From contig DAOVUK010000172.1 of assembly GCA_030632625.1 (NCBI GenBank), positions 1 to 6,862 on the forward strand: a DNA stretch of 6,862 nucleotides, given 5' to 3'. The notes beneath the pieces were generated by a model. It did not search any database, was not told the origin of the DNA, and saw nothing but the letters and a program-made list of their open reading frames with translations. This DNA is from Gammaproteobacteria bacterium (GTDB lineage Bacteria > Pseudomonadota > Gammaproteobacteria > GRL18). Made by a program: the position numbers and the translations under genes. Shown here piece after piece: positions 1 to 6,862 of this stretch. How positions within the stretch are numbered: position 1 is the stretch's first letter; the number at the start of each line of letters is the position of its first letter.

Positions 1-674
1 CCAATAACAAACGGGAAACCATAAAAATCCGTATATTGAGTAAAGAAGAATTCTGCAAAGACTGTCAGGCTGATAGAGACCAGTAAATAGTACAGCACAT
101 TCTCCGCGAACAATCGCCTTTGTTTAATATAGATATAAGCCGCAATACATAAAAGCAGCATGATTAAATATTCAGTCGCTATCTTAAACAATGTCAGACC
201 ATCTTCTGTCAGCATTATTGGCTGCTGTAAGTTTAATGAGGCCCAGATAATAATCAGACTCACTAATGCGCCAAGATAAAGCATCAGCTGGGCATTAAGC
301 GGACGTTTGAGAAACATTGGCGCGGATAACAGCAACAGCGCTTCGATAAAACGGGCATAAATCCAGAAATTCACCGTGATATTCGAATCCAGTATGCCGA
401 AAAACGGCATACCATGGACGGTAAAGGTATGCCAGGCATCCAGAAAAGCTATCCAGAAATAACCAATACCAAGATAGAGCAGAAAATCATTATGGGTAAA
501 ATTACGGGTATTCCAGACAACAATCAGCATAAACACACCGACTATTATGGAAAATAGTTCAGCCAGAGTATGAAACAGCAAAACCCCATACTGCCAGCGA
601 AGAAAAACCAGGAACAATACGAGCAGCAATGGCACAAAAAGAGATTTGACTATTGTTATTTTATTATCAGACAT
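1..674 (-). CDS. MASE3-type membrane sensor domain protein, N-terminal part (cut by window edge)
   Basis: The minus strand is open from an ATG at 674 to the left edge (224 codons). The visible protein is very hydrophobic, with about seven predicted membrane helices at roughly residues 8-28, 33-55, 64-84, 100-120, 128-147, 160-182 and 190-210. The stretch around residues 33-55 (LLFHTLAELFSIIVG) followed by LYLGIGYFWIAFLDAWHTF closely resembles the MASE3 family, an integral membrane sensor found at the N-terminus of diguanylate cyclases, phosphodiesterases and histidine kinases. Its ligand is unknown. The output domain (GGDEF, EAL, kinase or other) lies beyond the window, so the function cannot be fixed. 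An in-frame ATG three codons upstream (683) is an alternative start; neither has a clear Shine-Dalgarno sequence. The MASE3 call rests on recalled family pattern, not on a search. The gene is divergent from the EAL remnant and the chemoreceptor. Confidence 0.8.
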   Translation of the reverse strand, partial: MSDNKITIVKSLFVPLLLVLFLVFLRWQYGVLLFHTLAELFSIIVGVFMLIVVWNTRNFTHNDFLLYLGIGYFWIAFLDAWHTFTVHGMPFFGILDSNITVNFWIYARFIEALLLLSAPMFLKRPLNAQLMLYLGALVSLIIIWASLNLQQPIMLTEDGLTLFKIATEYLIMLLLCIAAYIYIKQRRLFAENVLYYLLVSISLTVFAEFFFTQYTDFYGFPFVI

Positions 675-709
675 TAAAATCATTAACTTTAAGTTATAAC
701 GCTTGAATT

Positions 710-729
710 ACCCCTATATATTAAGGGGT
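710..729. repeat. Small inverted repeat (6-bp arms)
   Basis: ACCCCT at 710-715 is mirrored by AGGGGT at 724-729 across an 8-base A/T loop. It is the only GC-rich patch in the leader of the leftward MASE3 gene and lies 36 bases upstream of its start codon. It could be a leader hairpin or an operator, or it could be chance; there is no T-run to make it a terminator. Confidence 0.35.
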
Positions 730-759
730 TAAATCTACAGATACTTTAAATTTTTATTC

Positions 760-778
760 GACTTATTAAATATAAGTC
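760..778. repeat. Perfect 7-bp inverted repeat upstream of the MASE3 gene
   Basis: GACTTAT at 760-766 and ATAAGTC at 772-778 form a perfect inverted repeat around a 5-base spacer. It sits about 85-105 bases upstream of the leftward gene. The 19-base symmetric shape suits a dimeric regulator, but I cannot name a family. No T-run follows on either strand, so a terminator is unlikely. Confidence 0.4.
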
Positions 779-838
779 ATCTACGAAAGTAATGGTAAAT
801 CCTGTTAAAATCAATTGATGAATCAATGATTTTTGAAG

Positions 839-1128
839 GAAAAATCCTACAGATTGATTAGTTCGCTGGCAGAAAGTACCGGACTAATAATCCCTCTGGG
901 CGAACAGGTATTCAAAACAGCCACCAGGCAAATGGATGCAGTGATGAAAATGACCGCTTGATTGTTTCTTCTATTATATCACTGGCTAAATCAATGCGCC
1001 TTGATGTAATTGCCGAAGGGGTGGAAACAGCTCAACAGGAAGATTTTCTAGTCAAACTGGGTTGTGTCTCAATACAGGGCTATCTTTATAGTCGCCCCGT
1101 ACCTGAAAAAGAAATGACATCTTTATAG
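839..1128 (+). pseudogene. Decayed EAL-domain (c-di-GMP phosphodiesterase) remnant
   Basis: Two pieces of one EAL domain lie in different frames. The first (about 857-935) reads ISSLAESTGLIIPLGEQVF, matching the early EAL segment that is usually 'FI.LAE.TGLI.PLG.WVL', and runs to a TGA at 959-961. The second, in another frame (about 940-1128), contains DENDRLIVSSIISLA, DVIAEGVET and LGCVSIQGYLYSRP, the normal C-terminal EAL blocks, and ends with a TAG at 1126-1128. The start of the domain, including the E-A-L signature, and the whole middle, including the metal-binding DDFG region, are missing: something over 100 residues deleted internally plus a frameshift. Neither piece has a usable start codon with a ribosome site for the EAL part. 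The relic cannot be a working phosphodiesterase. The parent was probably a larger GGDEF/EAL or sensor-EAL protein read rightward, but nothing upstream identifies it. Confidence 0.88.
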
Positions 1129-1158
1129 ACAGCAAACATCATTGATTAATAATATGGC

Positions 1159-1187
1159 TTGACAGAAATTAATTTACCTTCTTTACT
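1159..1187 (+). promoter_or_regulatory. Candidate sigma-70 promoter for the chemoreceptor gene
   Basis: A perfect -35 box TTGACA (1159-1164) is followed after 17 bases by TTTACT (1182-1187), which matches four of six positions of TATAAT. It lies 31 bases after the EAL remnant and about 140 bases before the chemoreceptor start, in the right direction. The -35 is strong but the -10 is imperfect, so it may be a weak or regulated promoter. Confidence 0.4.
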
Positions 1188-1213
1188 TTAGGAATGTATT
1201 CTTTGGCCGATAA
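1187..1213 (+). promoter_or_regulatory. Candidate sigma-28 (FliA) promoter for the chemoreceptor gene
   Basis: GCCGATAA at 1206-1213 is an exact copy of the flagellar sigma-28 -10 consensus. At the expected 15-base spacing lies TTTA (1187-1190), only a partial match to the -35 TAAA. Chemoreceptor genes are classical sigma-28 targets, and the element faces the receptor gene, with a predicted transcription start near 1220 and a leader of roughly 105 bases. The -10 is compelling and the -35 weak. The same octamer occurs once more in the window inside a coding region, so chance is not excluded. Confidence 0.6.
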
Positions 1214-1314
1214 TAAGTAATTAGTATCTTAGGCTTTTATTCTAAAAATGCTTATTCCGTAAAAATAAAAAATTTTTTTATTAGGGAATATTGTGTAACA
1301 GCACAAAACTTATT

Positions 1315-1320
1315 AAGGAA
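1315..1320 (+). promoter_or_regulatory. Ribosome binding site that sets the chemoreceptor start
   Basis: AAGGAA lies 6 bases before the ATG at 1327. The same frame is open back to a TTG at 1291, but that codon has only AGGGA at an uncomfortably short spacing, and it would add 12 polar residues ahead of a standard receptor N-terminus ([10 protein letters not shown]). The ATG is therefore preferred. Confidence 0.75.
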
Positions 1321-1326
1321 ACAAAA

Positions 1327-3096
1327 ATGCTTTTTAATCTTTCAATTTCCAAAAAAAGTCTGCTGATTTCTGTCATTACAGTCGTTGGTTTCATGTGGCT
1401 GGGTTTGACCACCTATCAGTCAATGCAGAAAATCAAAGATAAATACGATATAAACTACAATATCTCCCATCAGGAATCAGCACTCAACGGAATGATTATT
1501 GGCGGATTGCTTTTTAATAGTTCCTCCGGTGTTGTTTTCATAAGTAACAGCAGTAAAGCCAGGCAAACAATGCAGAAAGCTATCAATCAGATGGCCGCCA
1601 GTATTAAATCTCTCAAAGAACTCAATAGTGAACTCTCTATACAGCTTAATGCAGAATATACTGCATTTAACAAAGTTGCTGTGGATTTAACACAGAAAGT
1701 AAAAAGTCAGTCGCTCACTAAAGACGATTTAAAAAAACGTTTAAAAGCCTGGAGAACTCTGAAGTTTAAAATTCAGTCAATCACCCAATCGGTTAAAAAA
1801 CTGAGTGACCAGGCCAATCAGGAGTACGAACAATTACTTAAAAATACTATTTCTTCATTTGCCATAAAGAGTGCTTTACTGACATTTATTATTGTCTTAC
1901 TCGTAACGCTTATTATGAGAAATATTGTTAAATGCATCATGAGACTGGGCAATGAAGTAAAAAATATTTTATCTAAAGGTGACATTAACGCCAGATTAAA
2001 TATCGCAAGGAACGATGAAATCGGTAATATTGAGAACGCTATTAATCTTTTACTGGACAATGCTTCTGATGCCGCCAATCATGCTGTACAACATTCCCGG
2101 GATGCAGAAAAAAATATGGCTGATATGTTGACAGAACAGGAACAGAATAAATTAATGGTGACCTTAATTGACTTATCAATTAATAATTCAAACAACAACA
2201 TTTTAATCGTGCAGCAGGGACTGGCGGCCAATAAAGATTATCTGGAAGAAATCAATCAGCTGAACAATCAGGCAGGTGTGAATATTGATGAGATGACCGA
2301 GCAAAGCCGGGAAGTATCTGATACGATTAAAAATATAAAAAATCTGGCCAGCAAGTCTGAAACCAATTCCAATACTTTATATAAGCAGATGGAAGAGATT
2401 GATAGTGTGGTTACTCTGATTAAGAATATTTCTGAACAAACCAATTTACTGGCACTTAATGCGGCCATTGAAGCCGCCAGAGCAGGAGAACATGGACGGG
2501 GTTTTGCGGTAGTCGCTGATGAGGTCAGACAACTTTCTGCCAATACCCAAAAAGCCACCCAGGATATAGAACACAATATTGGGCAGCTTAAAATCAATGC
2601 TGAAGAAATGGTGAAAGACAGTCTCAATATCAATAAAACATCGGATAATTCTATTAATACTCTTGAAGCATTTCACAGCAGTTTTATTGCTTTAAAAGAA
2701 CGTGTACAAATCATTGCCAAAGACACTCAAAACGCCACACAACAAATTTATCTCAACTCCGCAAAACTGGATCATGTTAAATTTAAACAATCCGGCTATA
2801 AAGCGGTGATATTAAAAGAATCTGATACTGAAATGTCTGATCATATTAACTGTTCATTTGGCAAATGGTATGCGTCTGAAGGCCAGTCATTCTTTGGTAA
2901 CAATTCTATTTATAAGCGTATTCAAGCACCTCATGCCCTGGTACACAGCAGCATAATTGATGTCATTGAGCTTACCCGAGACAATCAGTTAATGAGTCAT
3001 ACAGAGGAAGTCATTAAAAAGTTTGAACAGGCAGAACAGGCCAGTATCGAGATGTTTCAATTAATGGATGACTTAAGCAAAGCCACTGATAAATAA
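1327..3096 (+). CDS. Methyl-accepting chemotaxis protein with C-terminal CZB zinc-binding domain
   Basis: A 589-residue transmembrane chemoreceptor, expected to control CheA kinase through CheW and so steer flagellar rotation. The short N-terminus is followed by membrane helix 1 (about residues 10-30) and a roughly 145-residue, mostly helical periplasmic region that I do not recognise. Membrane helix 2 (about 176-198) leads into a HAMP-like region (about 199-250) that keeps the NDEIG motif but lacks the usual early proline. The signalling hairpin tip is canonical: [19 protein letters not shown] begins near residue 370 and continues as [15 protein letters not shown]. The C-terminus is a CZB domain (about 478-575) with the expected three-His/one-Cys zinc ligands: His483 (LDHVKFK), Cys509 (NCSFGKWY), and His536 and His540 (PHALVH). 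No CheR-tethering pentapeptide is present. CZB domains bind zinc tightly, and in some bacterial proteins the cysteine is reported to respond to zinc or hypochlorite. The gene is monocistronic and convergent with the HD-GYP gene. The receptor class is very secure; the stimulus is unknown. Confidence 0.95.
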   Translation: MLFNLSISKKSLLISVITVVGFMWLGLTTYQSMQKIKDKYDINYNISHQESALNGMIIGGLLFNSSSGVVFISNSSKARQTMQKAINQMAASIKSLKELNSELSIQLNAEYTAFNKVAVDLTQKVKSQSLTKDDLKKRLKAWRTLKFKIQSITQSVKKLSDQANQEYEQLLKNTISSFAIKSALLTFIIVLLVTLIMRNIVKCIMRLGNEVKNILSKGDINARLNIARNDEIGNIENAINLLLDNASDAANHAVQHSRDAEKNMADMLTEQEQNKLMVTLIDLSINNSNNNILIVQQGLAANKDYLEEINQLNNQAGVNIDEMTEQSREVSDTIKNIKNLASKSETNSNTLYKQMEEIDSVVTLIKNISEQTNLLALNAAIEAARAGEHGRGFAVVADEVRQLSANTQKATQDIEHNIGQLKINAEEMVKDSLNINKTSDNSINTLEAFHSSFIALKERVQIIAKDTQNATQQIYLNSAKLDHVKFKQSGYKAVILKESDTEMSDHINCSFGKWYASEGQSFFGNNSIYKRIQAPHALVHSSIIDVIELTRDNQLMSHTEEVIKKFEQAEQASIEMFQLMDDLSKATDK

Positions 3097-3113
3097 ATAC
3101 TGATGGCACCGGA

Positions 3114-3141
3114 GAAAACAACTGTTCATGATTAAACAGCT
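3114..3141 (-). terminator. Weak possible terminator of the HD-GYP gene
   Basis: Read leftward, AGCTGTT (3141-3135) can pair with AACAGTT (3126-3120), with one G-U pair, across an 8-base loop. It is followed by GTTTTCT. It begins at the last base of the HD-GYP stop codon, in the 44-base gap between convergent genes. The stem is short and AT-rich, so the call is tentative. I see no comparable hairpin for the rightward chemoreceptor gene. Confidence 0.25.
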
Positions 3142-5546
3142 TATTCTATCTCTTCAAAACTAAACACATCTTGTAAAAAAAGCTGCGTACAAACTTTTAC
3201 GACGTCAGGATCATACAGATCTCCCTGATGCTCATTGATCTCCTTTAAGGCAACATCAATTCCCAGTCCTGCACGATACGGTCGATGTGACTGCATCGCT
3301 TCGACCACATCCGCCACCATCATGATTTTGGCCTCCAGGATAATGTCATTACTCTTTAGCCCTCGCGGATACCCTGAGCCGTCTAACCGCTCATGGTGCT
3401 GATAAACCATCTGTGCAACCGGCCAGGGAAAATTGATTTCTTTGACAATATCATGGCCAACTTCAGAATGCGTTTTTATTAATGAAAATTCTAATTCAGA
3501 TAATTGCCCCGGACGATTAAGTATTTCGGCCGGAATATGAATTTTTCCAATATCATGGATAATAGCGCCCAGTCTCACGCCTTCTAAACGATTATCATCA
3601 AAGCCCATTTTTTTTGCAATCGCTATTGCCAGCAGAGCAACACGATTCTGATGACCTGCAGTATAAGGATCACGCTTCTCAAGTGTATAGGCAATACATT
3701 CAACCGTTTTCAACAAAGTATTGCTTAACTCCTGGCTTATAACATCTTTTTCATGCTTAATCCTTAGCATTGAAATACCATAGGCCAGGTCATTGCTTAA
3801 TTCCTCTAACAAAGCAATATCCTGATCAACAAAAGTATCTGAATTAGCTGAATAAACGACAAGGGCACCAAGCACCTGATGGTTTGATTTTAATGGAAAA
3901 GCAGCCGCAGATTGAAAACCGAATTGACCAAACTTTTTACGATAGGCCTCATAACCATTTTCTTTTTTGGATAAATCAAGAATTTGTATACTGTCAGTAC
4001 GAACAGCCTGACGGCCCGGGCAAAAGCCCAGTTCATCCTGCCATAGAATCGAGATATCGATAATTTCCTGGACTGCTTCTCCGGCACTGAGATAGGGTAC
4101 CACACGGATATCAGTATCATCCGTTGCATAACCCATCCAGACAAAAGGATATTCACCACTTGAGACCAGAATATCACAGACTTGTTGTATTAAAGACAAC
4201 TCATTCTGTGCATGTACCAGAGTCATATTACATTCACTGATGATTTTTAAAATTCGATTCAAATGCTCCAGATGCAGTTTTGACCATCTGCGCAGGGTAA
4301 TGTCTCGTCCGGCAACCACCAGAGCATGACGACTGCCATCCTCATTGAAAAGTGGTACTTTCGTTACCTCAAAAACTTTATCACTGCCATCGGGTTGAGG
4401 TATAATTTCATCATCTTGAGAGATTTCGCCTTTTTTCCAGGCAATTTCATCCGTATCTTCACTGGTTAAAAAAGCATCTCGATAAAAGTCACTATAGGGT
4501 GCCAGTTCAGAGTCTGTTTTATTTTTATAATCAACACCATCCAATTGAAACAGTTTTAAATCATATTCATTAGCATAAAGCCAACGCCCGCTGCTGTCTT
4601 TAATACAAATAATATCAGGGATGGCATTAATGGTTGTTTGAAATAATTTTTGCTGTGCCTTGATAGAGTTAAATAATTGTTCACGCTCGGTAATATCAGT
4701 TAAAATGCAGTGAGTCTGCTTAAATAGCCCCTCATCAGTGTAGGCAATCTGACCTTCACAGGAAACAATTTTAATATCGCCCTGCCGGGTTCGCATATGG
4801 AAAATTTTATTACGCCGGGTTCCCCGTTTTTTAAACACGGGAAAACTTTTATTAAATGCTAATACGCTTTCTTCTGTGAGAAAATCAGCAAAGTGCCGGC
4901 CAATGACTTCTTCTCTTCTATAACCTAATAATTCAAGCCAGGCACTATTAACCTCAATAATAATACCTTCTGAATTCAGTGACTGGTAGCCCAGGGGAGC
5001 CCGTTCAAATAATGTCCGAAAACGCTCCTCACTTTCTCTTAAGGCCTTACTGGCTATATATCTTGCAGTAATATCTTCAAACAGATGAATAGAAAATTGA
5101 TAATTTCCCTGGTCGTCATTAGTACAAAAACCATGTGAGAGATAGGTTCTGTTATCTGCTGTTGAAAACTCTTCAGTTTCCTCTAATGATTCATTATTTT
5201 CAGCATCCATTGCCCAAATACAGGAATCCATCAGGCCATCACCAATGGGAAAGTTTTGCCAGTACGGGGTGCCGATAATTTCCTTGAATGTTTTTTCTGA
5301 TATCACTGAATAAGCTTTATTGCAGCGTAAAACCACACCGTCAGCATCATGCAGCATCATAGGCGATTCAATGGCATCAAACGACTCACGCCATTCATTA
5401 TTGATTTTTTCCAGTAATTTTTTAGCTAACTCACACTCCCGGGTTTTGACAGTAAGCTGTTCTTGCAAAGACTGGTTTGATTTTGTCAGATCTTGAATGG
5501 TTTTTCTTAATTCTTGCAGAGTTTTTTCATAATCCTGGTTTTCCAT
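3141..5546 (-). CDS. PAS-PAS-PAS-GAF-HD-GYP protein, predicted c-di-GMP phosphodiesterase
   Basis: An 801-residue soluble protein with no membrane segment. Its layout is: an N-terminal coiled coil (about 1-55), PAS 1 (about 50-160), PAS 2 (about 172-290, beginning ESEERFRTLFERAPLGYQSL), PAS 3 (about 298-420, ending VVAGRDITLRR), a GAF domain (about 425-595) and an HD-GYP domain (about 605-790). The HD-GYP domain keeps the metal and catalytic set: Glu623, His632 (AGHQNRV), His664-Asp665 with Lys668 (HDIGK), His693, His717-His718, Asp746, and the signature HHERLDGSGYP at 717-727. HD-GYP enzymes hydrolyse c-di-GMP to pGpG or GMP, so this should be a cytosolic sensor-phosphodiesterase. The PAS and GAF ligands cannot be read from sequence. 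The ATG at 5546 is chosen, with a G-rich AGGGGGG about 11 bases upstream; a TTG at 5570 in the same frame would add 8 residues but would make that Shine-Dalgarno coding. The gene is convergent with the chemoreceptor and divergent from purT. Confidence 0.93.
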   Translation of the reverse strand: MENQDYEKTLQELRKTIQDLTKSNQSLQEQLTVKTRECELAKKLLEKINNEWRESFDAIESPMMLHDADGVVLRCNKAYSVISEKTFKEIIGTPYWQNFPIGDGLMDSCIWAMDAENNESLEETEEFSTADNRTYLSHGFCTNDDQGNYQFSIHLFEDITARYIASKALRESEERFRTLFERAPLGYQSLNSEGIIIEVNSAWLELLGYRREEVIGRHFADFLTEESVLAFNKSFPVFKKRGTRRNKIFHMRTRQGDIKIVSCEGQIAYTDEGLFKQTHCILTDITEREQLFNSIKAQQKLFQTTINAIPDIICIKDSSGRWLYANEYDLKLFQLDGVDYKNKTDSELAPYSDFYRDAFLTSEDTDEIAWKKGEISQDDEIIPQPDGSDKVFEVTKVPLFNEDGSRHALVVAGRDITLRRWSKLHLEHLNRILKIISECNMTLVHAQNELSLIQQVCDILVSSGEYPFVWMGYATDDTDIRVVPYLSAGEAVQEIIDISILWQDELGFCPGRQAVRTDSIQILDLSKKENGYEAYRKKFGQFGFQSAAAFPLKSNHQVLGALVVYSANSDTFVDQDIALLEELSNDLAYGISMLRIKHEKDVISQELSNTLLKTVECIAYTLEKRDPYTAGHQNRVALLAIAIAKKMGFDDNRLEGVRLGAIIHDIGKIHIPAEILNRPGQLSELEFSLIKTHSEVGHDIVKEINFPWPVAQMVYQHHERLDGSGYPRGLKSNDIILEAKIMMVADVVEAMQSHRPYRAGLGIDVALKEINEHQGDLYDPDVVKVCTQLFLQDVFSFEEIE

Positions 5547-5709
5547 GGTATGACAAGCCCCCCTGCTCAATATCCTGTATCAAAAGTATGACACAACATA
5601 AGGTTTTTCTCTACTTTTACCGGTTTTGTAAAAATCACCTATTATTGATACTTAACCTTACAGTACTTAGCTAGTGTCCATTATAGATACCAGTCTTTTT
5701 AGTTTACGG

Positions 5710-5739
5710 TTGCCTTGCGGATACTATGCAAAGTAGAAT
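5710..5739 (+). promoter_or_regulatory. Possible sigma-70 promoter of purT
   Basis: TTGCCT (5710-5715) and TAGAAT (5734-5739, five of six matches to TATAAT) are separated by 18 bases and would start transcription about 30 bases before the purT ATG. An alternative pair, TTTACG (5703-5708) with TATGCA (5725-5730), overlaps it. I see no good PurR operator. No convincing promoter for the leftward HD-GYP gene was found in the same intergenic region. Confidence 0.35.
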
Positions 5740-5774
5740 GTTTTACTGATATTTGTAACACTGAGGTTAATAGA

Positions 5775-6862
5775 ATGAAAATTGGCACTCCCCTGTCTCC
5801 CACAGGCACCCGGGTACTTTTTTGCGGTGGTGGTGAACTGGCCAAAGAAGTGGTTATTGAACTGCAGCGATTGGGCGCAGAAGTCATTGTTGTAGACCGC
5901 TATAAAAACGCCCCTGCCATGCAGCTGGCTCACCGCAGTCATATCATCAATATGCTCGACGGTGATGCCCTGCGCCAGGTGATTGAAACAGAACAGCCTC
6001 ATTATATTGTGCCGGAAATTGAAGCCATTGCCACCGAAATGCTTATCACCTTAGAAGATGAAGGCTTCAATGTGATTCCTTCTGCCCGTGCTGCCAATCT
6101 GACCATGAATCGTGAAGGTATCAGACGTCTGGCAGCTGAGCAGCTGGGGATCAAAACCTCACCATTTAAGTTTGCCCAAAACAAAGAAGAATACCTTGCG
6201 GCCGTTCATGAAATTGGTATCCCCTGTGTGGTCAAACCCATTATGAGCTCTTCAGGTAAAGGTCAGAGTACCATACAGTCTGAAAGTGATATTGAGAAGA
6301 CCTGGAAATACGCCCAGGAAGGCGGCCGTTCAGGTGAAGGCAAGGTCATTGTTGAAGGTTTTGTCGATTTTGATTATGAAATTACCCTGCTGACCGTTCG
6401 CCATATCAATGGCACTTCATTTTGTGAACCCATAGGTCACAAACAAATTGATGGTGATTATAGAGAATCCTGGCAGCCTCAGGTAATGAGTCCGGCAGCC
6501 AAAGATAAATCCATACAAATTGCCCGGACAATTACTGATAATCTGGGCGGCCTCGGTCTGTTCGGTGTTGAATTATTTATTAATGGTGATGAGGTCTGTT
6601 TTAGTGAAGTATCCCCTCGCCCGCATGACACGGGTCTGGTGACTTTGATCTCTCAGGACTTATCCGAATTCGCTCTGCACGCCAGAGCAATTCTGGGTCT
6701 GCCGATTCCCAATATTCGCCAGTATGGCCCGGCTGCTTCCTCCGTTATTCTGGTTAATGGTGAATCCTCGCAGGTTGAATTTTCTAATCTGGAAAATGTT
6801 CTGGCAGAGCCTGATACCCAACTCAGATTATTTGGCAAGCCCAAGGTAAAAACACAGCGACG
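5775..6862 (+). CDS. purT: Formate-dependent phosphoribosylglycinamide formyltransferase (GAR transformylase 2), C-terminus cut by window edge
   Basis: PurT uses ATP and formate to convert GAR to formyl-GAR, the third step of de novo purine synthesis, in the cytosol, as an alternative to folate-dependent PurN. The frame stays open for 362 codons to the right edge. Against the 392-residue E. coli enzyme, as I recall it, about 30 residues are missing, through truncation by the window rather than mutation. It is an ATP-grasp protein with strong blockwise identity throughout: GGGELAKEV near the N-terminus, [17 protein letters not shown], the [11 protein letters not shown] block, [26 protein letters not shown] (ATP-binding lysine and glycine-rich loop), Glu266 (FGVELF) and Glu278 ([11 protein letters not shown]) as magnesium ligands, and RLFGKPK near the break. 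The start ATG has GAGG 8 bases upstream and gives the expected N-terminal length. The gene looks more GC-rich than the signalling genes to its left. Confidence 0.97.
   Translation, partial: MKIGTPLSPTGTRVLFCGGGELAKEVVIELQRLGAEVIVVDRYKNAPAMQLAHRSHIINMLDGDALRQVIETEQPHYIVPEIEAIATEMLITLEDEGFNVIPSARAANLTMNREGIRRLAAEQLGIKTSPFKFAQNKEEYLAAVHEIGIPCVVKPIMSSSGKGQSTIQSESDIEKTWKYAQEGGRSGEGKVIVEGFVDFDYEITLLTVRHINGTSFCEPIGHKQIDGDYRESWQPQVMSPAAKDKSIQIARTITDNLGGLGLFGVELFINGDEVCFSEVSPRPHDTGLVTLISQDLSEFALHARAILGLPIPNIRQYGPAASSVILVNGESSQVEFSNLENVLAEPDTQLRLFGKPKVKTQR

Larger units (their letters stand above)
675..1326. other. Region with no intact gene: inverted repeats, EAL remnant, promoters, 5' leader
   Basis: No intact coding sequence is visible in these roughly 650 bases. 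Positions 675-838 are AT-rich and hold two short inverted repeats and probably the promoter of the leftward membrane gene, although no convincing -35/-10 pair stands out for it. Positions 839-1128 are a degraded EAL domain. Positions 1129-1326 hold the promoters and the untranslated leader of the chemoreceptor, including the very A/T-rich run at 1260-1282. I looked for a c-di-GMP riboswitch in the leader by eye and saw none. Confidence 0.6.

Noticed and set aside
814..827. ATTGATGAATCAAT palindrome resembling an FNR/Anr site
   Set aside because: The half sites TTGAT and ATCAA are separated by 2 bases; FNR-type sites need 4. It also overlaps no clear promoter.
1260..1282. A-run/T-run stretch that looks like a terminator
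   Set aside because: It has no GC-rich stem and lies in the leader between the promoters and the start of the chemoreceptor gene; it is simply AT-rich leader.
1291..1326. Upstream TTG start adding 12 residues to the chemoreceptor
   Set aside because: The ATG at 1327 has a well-placed AAGGAA and gives a normal receptor N-terminus; the TTG has a poor ribosome site.
1818..2676. Open frames of 76-121 codons antisense to the chemoreceptor
   Set aside because: They mirror the strongly conserved helical coding sequence, have no family resemblance or ribosome site, and overlap a secure gene.
3890..4177. 95-codon open frame overlapping the GAF part of the HD-GYP gene
   Set aside because: Same-strand shifted frame inside a well-supported domain, with no recognisable motif.
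5271..5278. Second exact GCCGATAA (sigma-28 -10) on the plus strand
   Set aside because: It lies antisense inside the HD-GYP gene, where the bases encode conserved protein sequence. The nearest -35-like GAAAGTTT is three bases too far away, and no rightward gene follows closely.
5703..5722. Possible PurR operator ahead of purT
   Set aside because: On the reverse strand it reads CCGCAAGGCAACCGTA, keeping the GCAA half but lacking the central CG and the second half site.
5699..6184. Short leftward open frames over the purT start
   Set aside because: They are antisense to the highly conserved purT coding sequence and show no domain or start signal.

Overview
This window comes from a moderately AT-rich gammaproteobacterial chromosome. 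The closing gene is a clear PurT very similar to the enterobacterial form, and the rest is dominated by motility and c-di-GMP signalling genes. The genus cannot be settled from sequence alone; a free-living, flagellated, environmental gammaproteobacterium is the best guess.

Layout from left to right. (1) The minus-strand start of a membrane protein (1..674, running off the left edge) encodes a seven-helix MASE3-type sensor domain; its output domain lies outside the window. (2) About 650 bases (675..1326) hold no intact gene. They contain two small inverted repeats, a clearly broken remnant of an EAL (c-di-GMP phosphodiesterase) domain, and a promoter region with both a sigma-70-like element and a perfect sigma-28 (FliA) -10 box. 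(3) A plus-strand transmembrane chemoreceptor (1327..3096) has a HAMP-like region, a canonical signalling hairpin and a C-terminal CZB zinc-binding domain with all four expected ligands. (4) Convergent to it on the minus strand (3141..5546) is a soluble 801-residue PAS-PAS-PAS-GAF-HD-GYP protein, a predicted c-di-GMP phosphodiesterase with intact metal ligands. (5) After a divergent intergenic region, the plus strand carries purT (5775 to the right edge), lacking about 30 C-terminal residues because the window ends.

Taken together, the left five-sixths is an accessory sensory block of single-gene transcription units in alternating directions, set beside a housekeeping purine gene. The chemoreceptor would feed the CheA/CheW flagellar pathway, and its sigma-28 box suggests co-expression with late flagellar genes. 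The HD-GYP protein would lower c-di-GMP, which in general favours motility. The EAL remnant shows that a further c-di-GMP enzyme was lost here. I see no mobile element, tRNA, rRNA or CRISPR array, and no feature that clearly amounts to a new kind of system. The most interesting leads are the sigma-28 box with the CZB receptor, and the gene decay at the EAL remnant.
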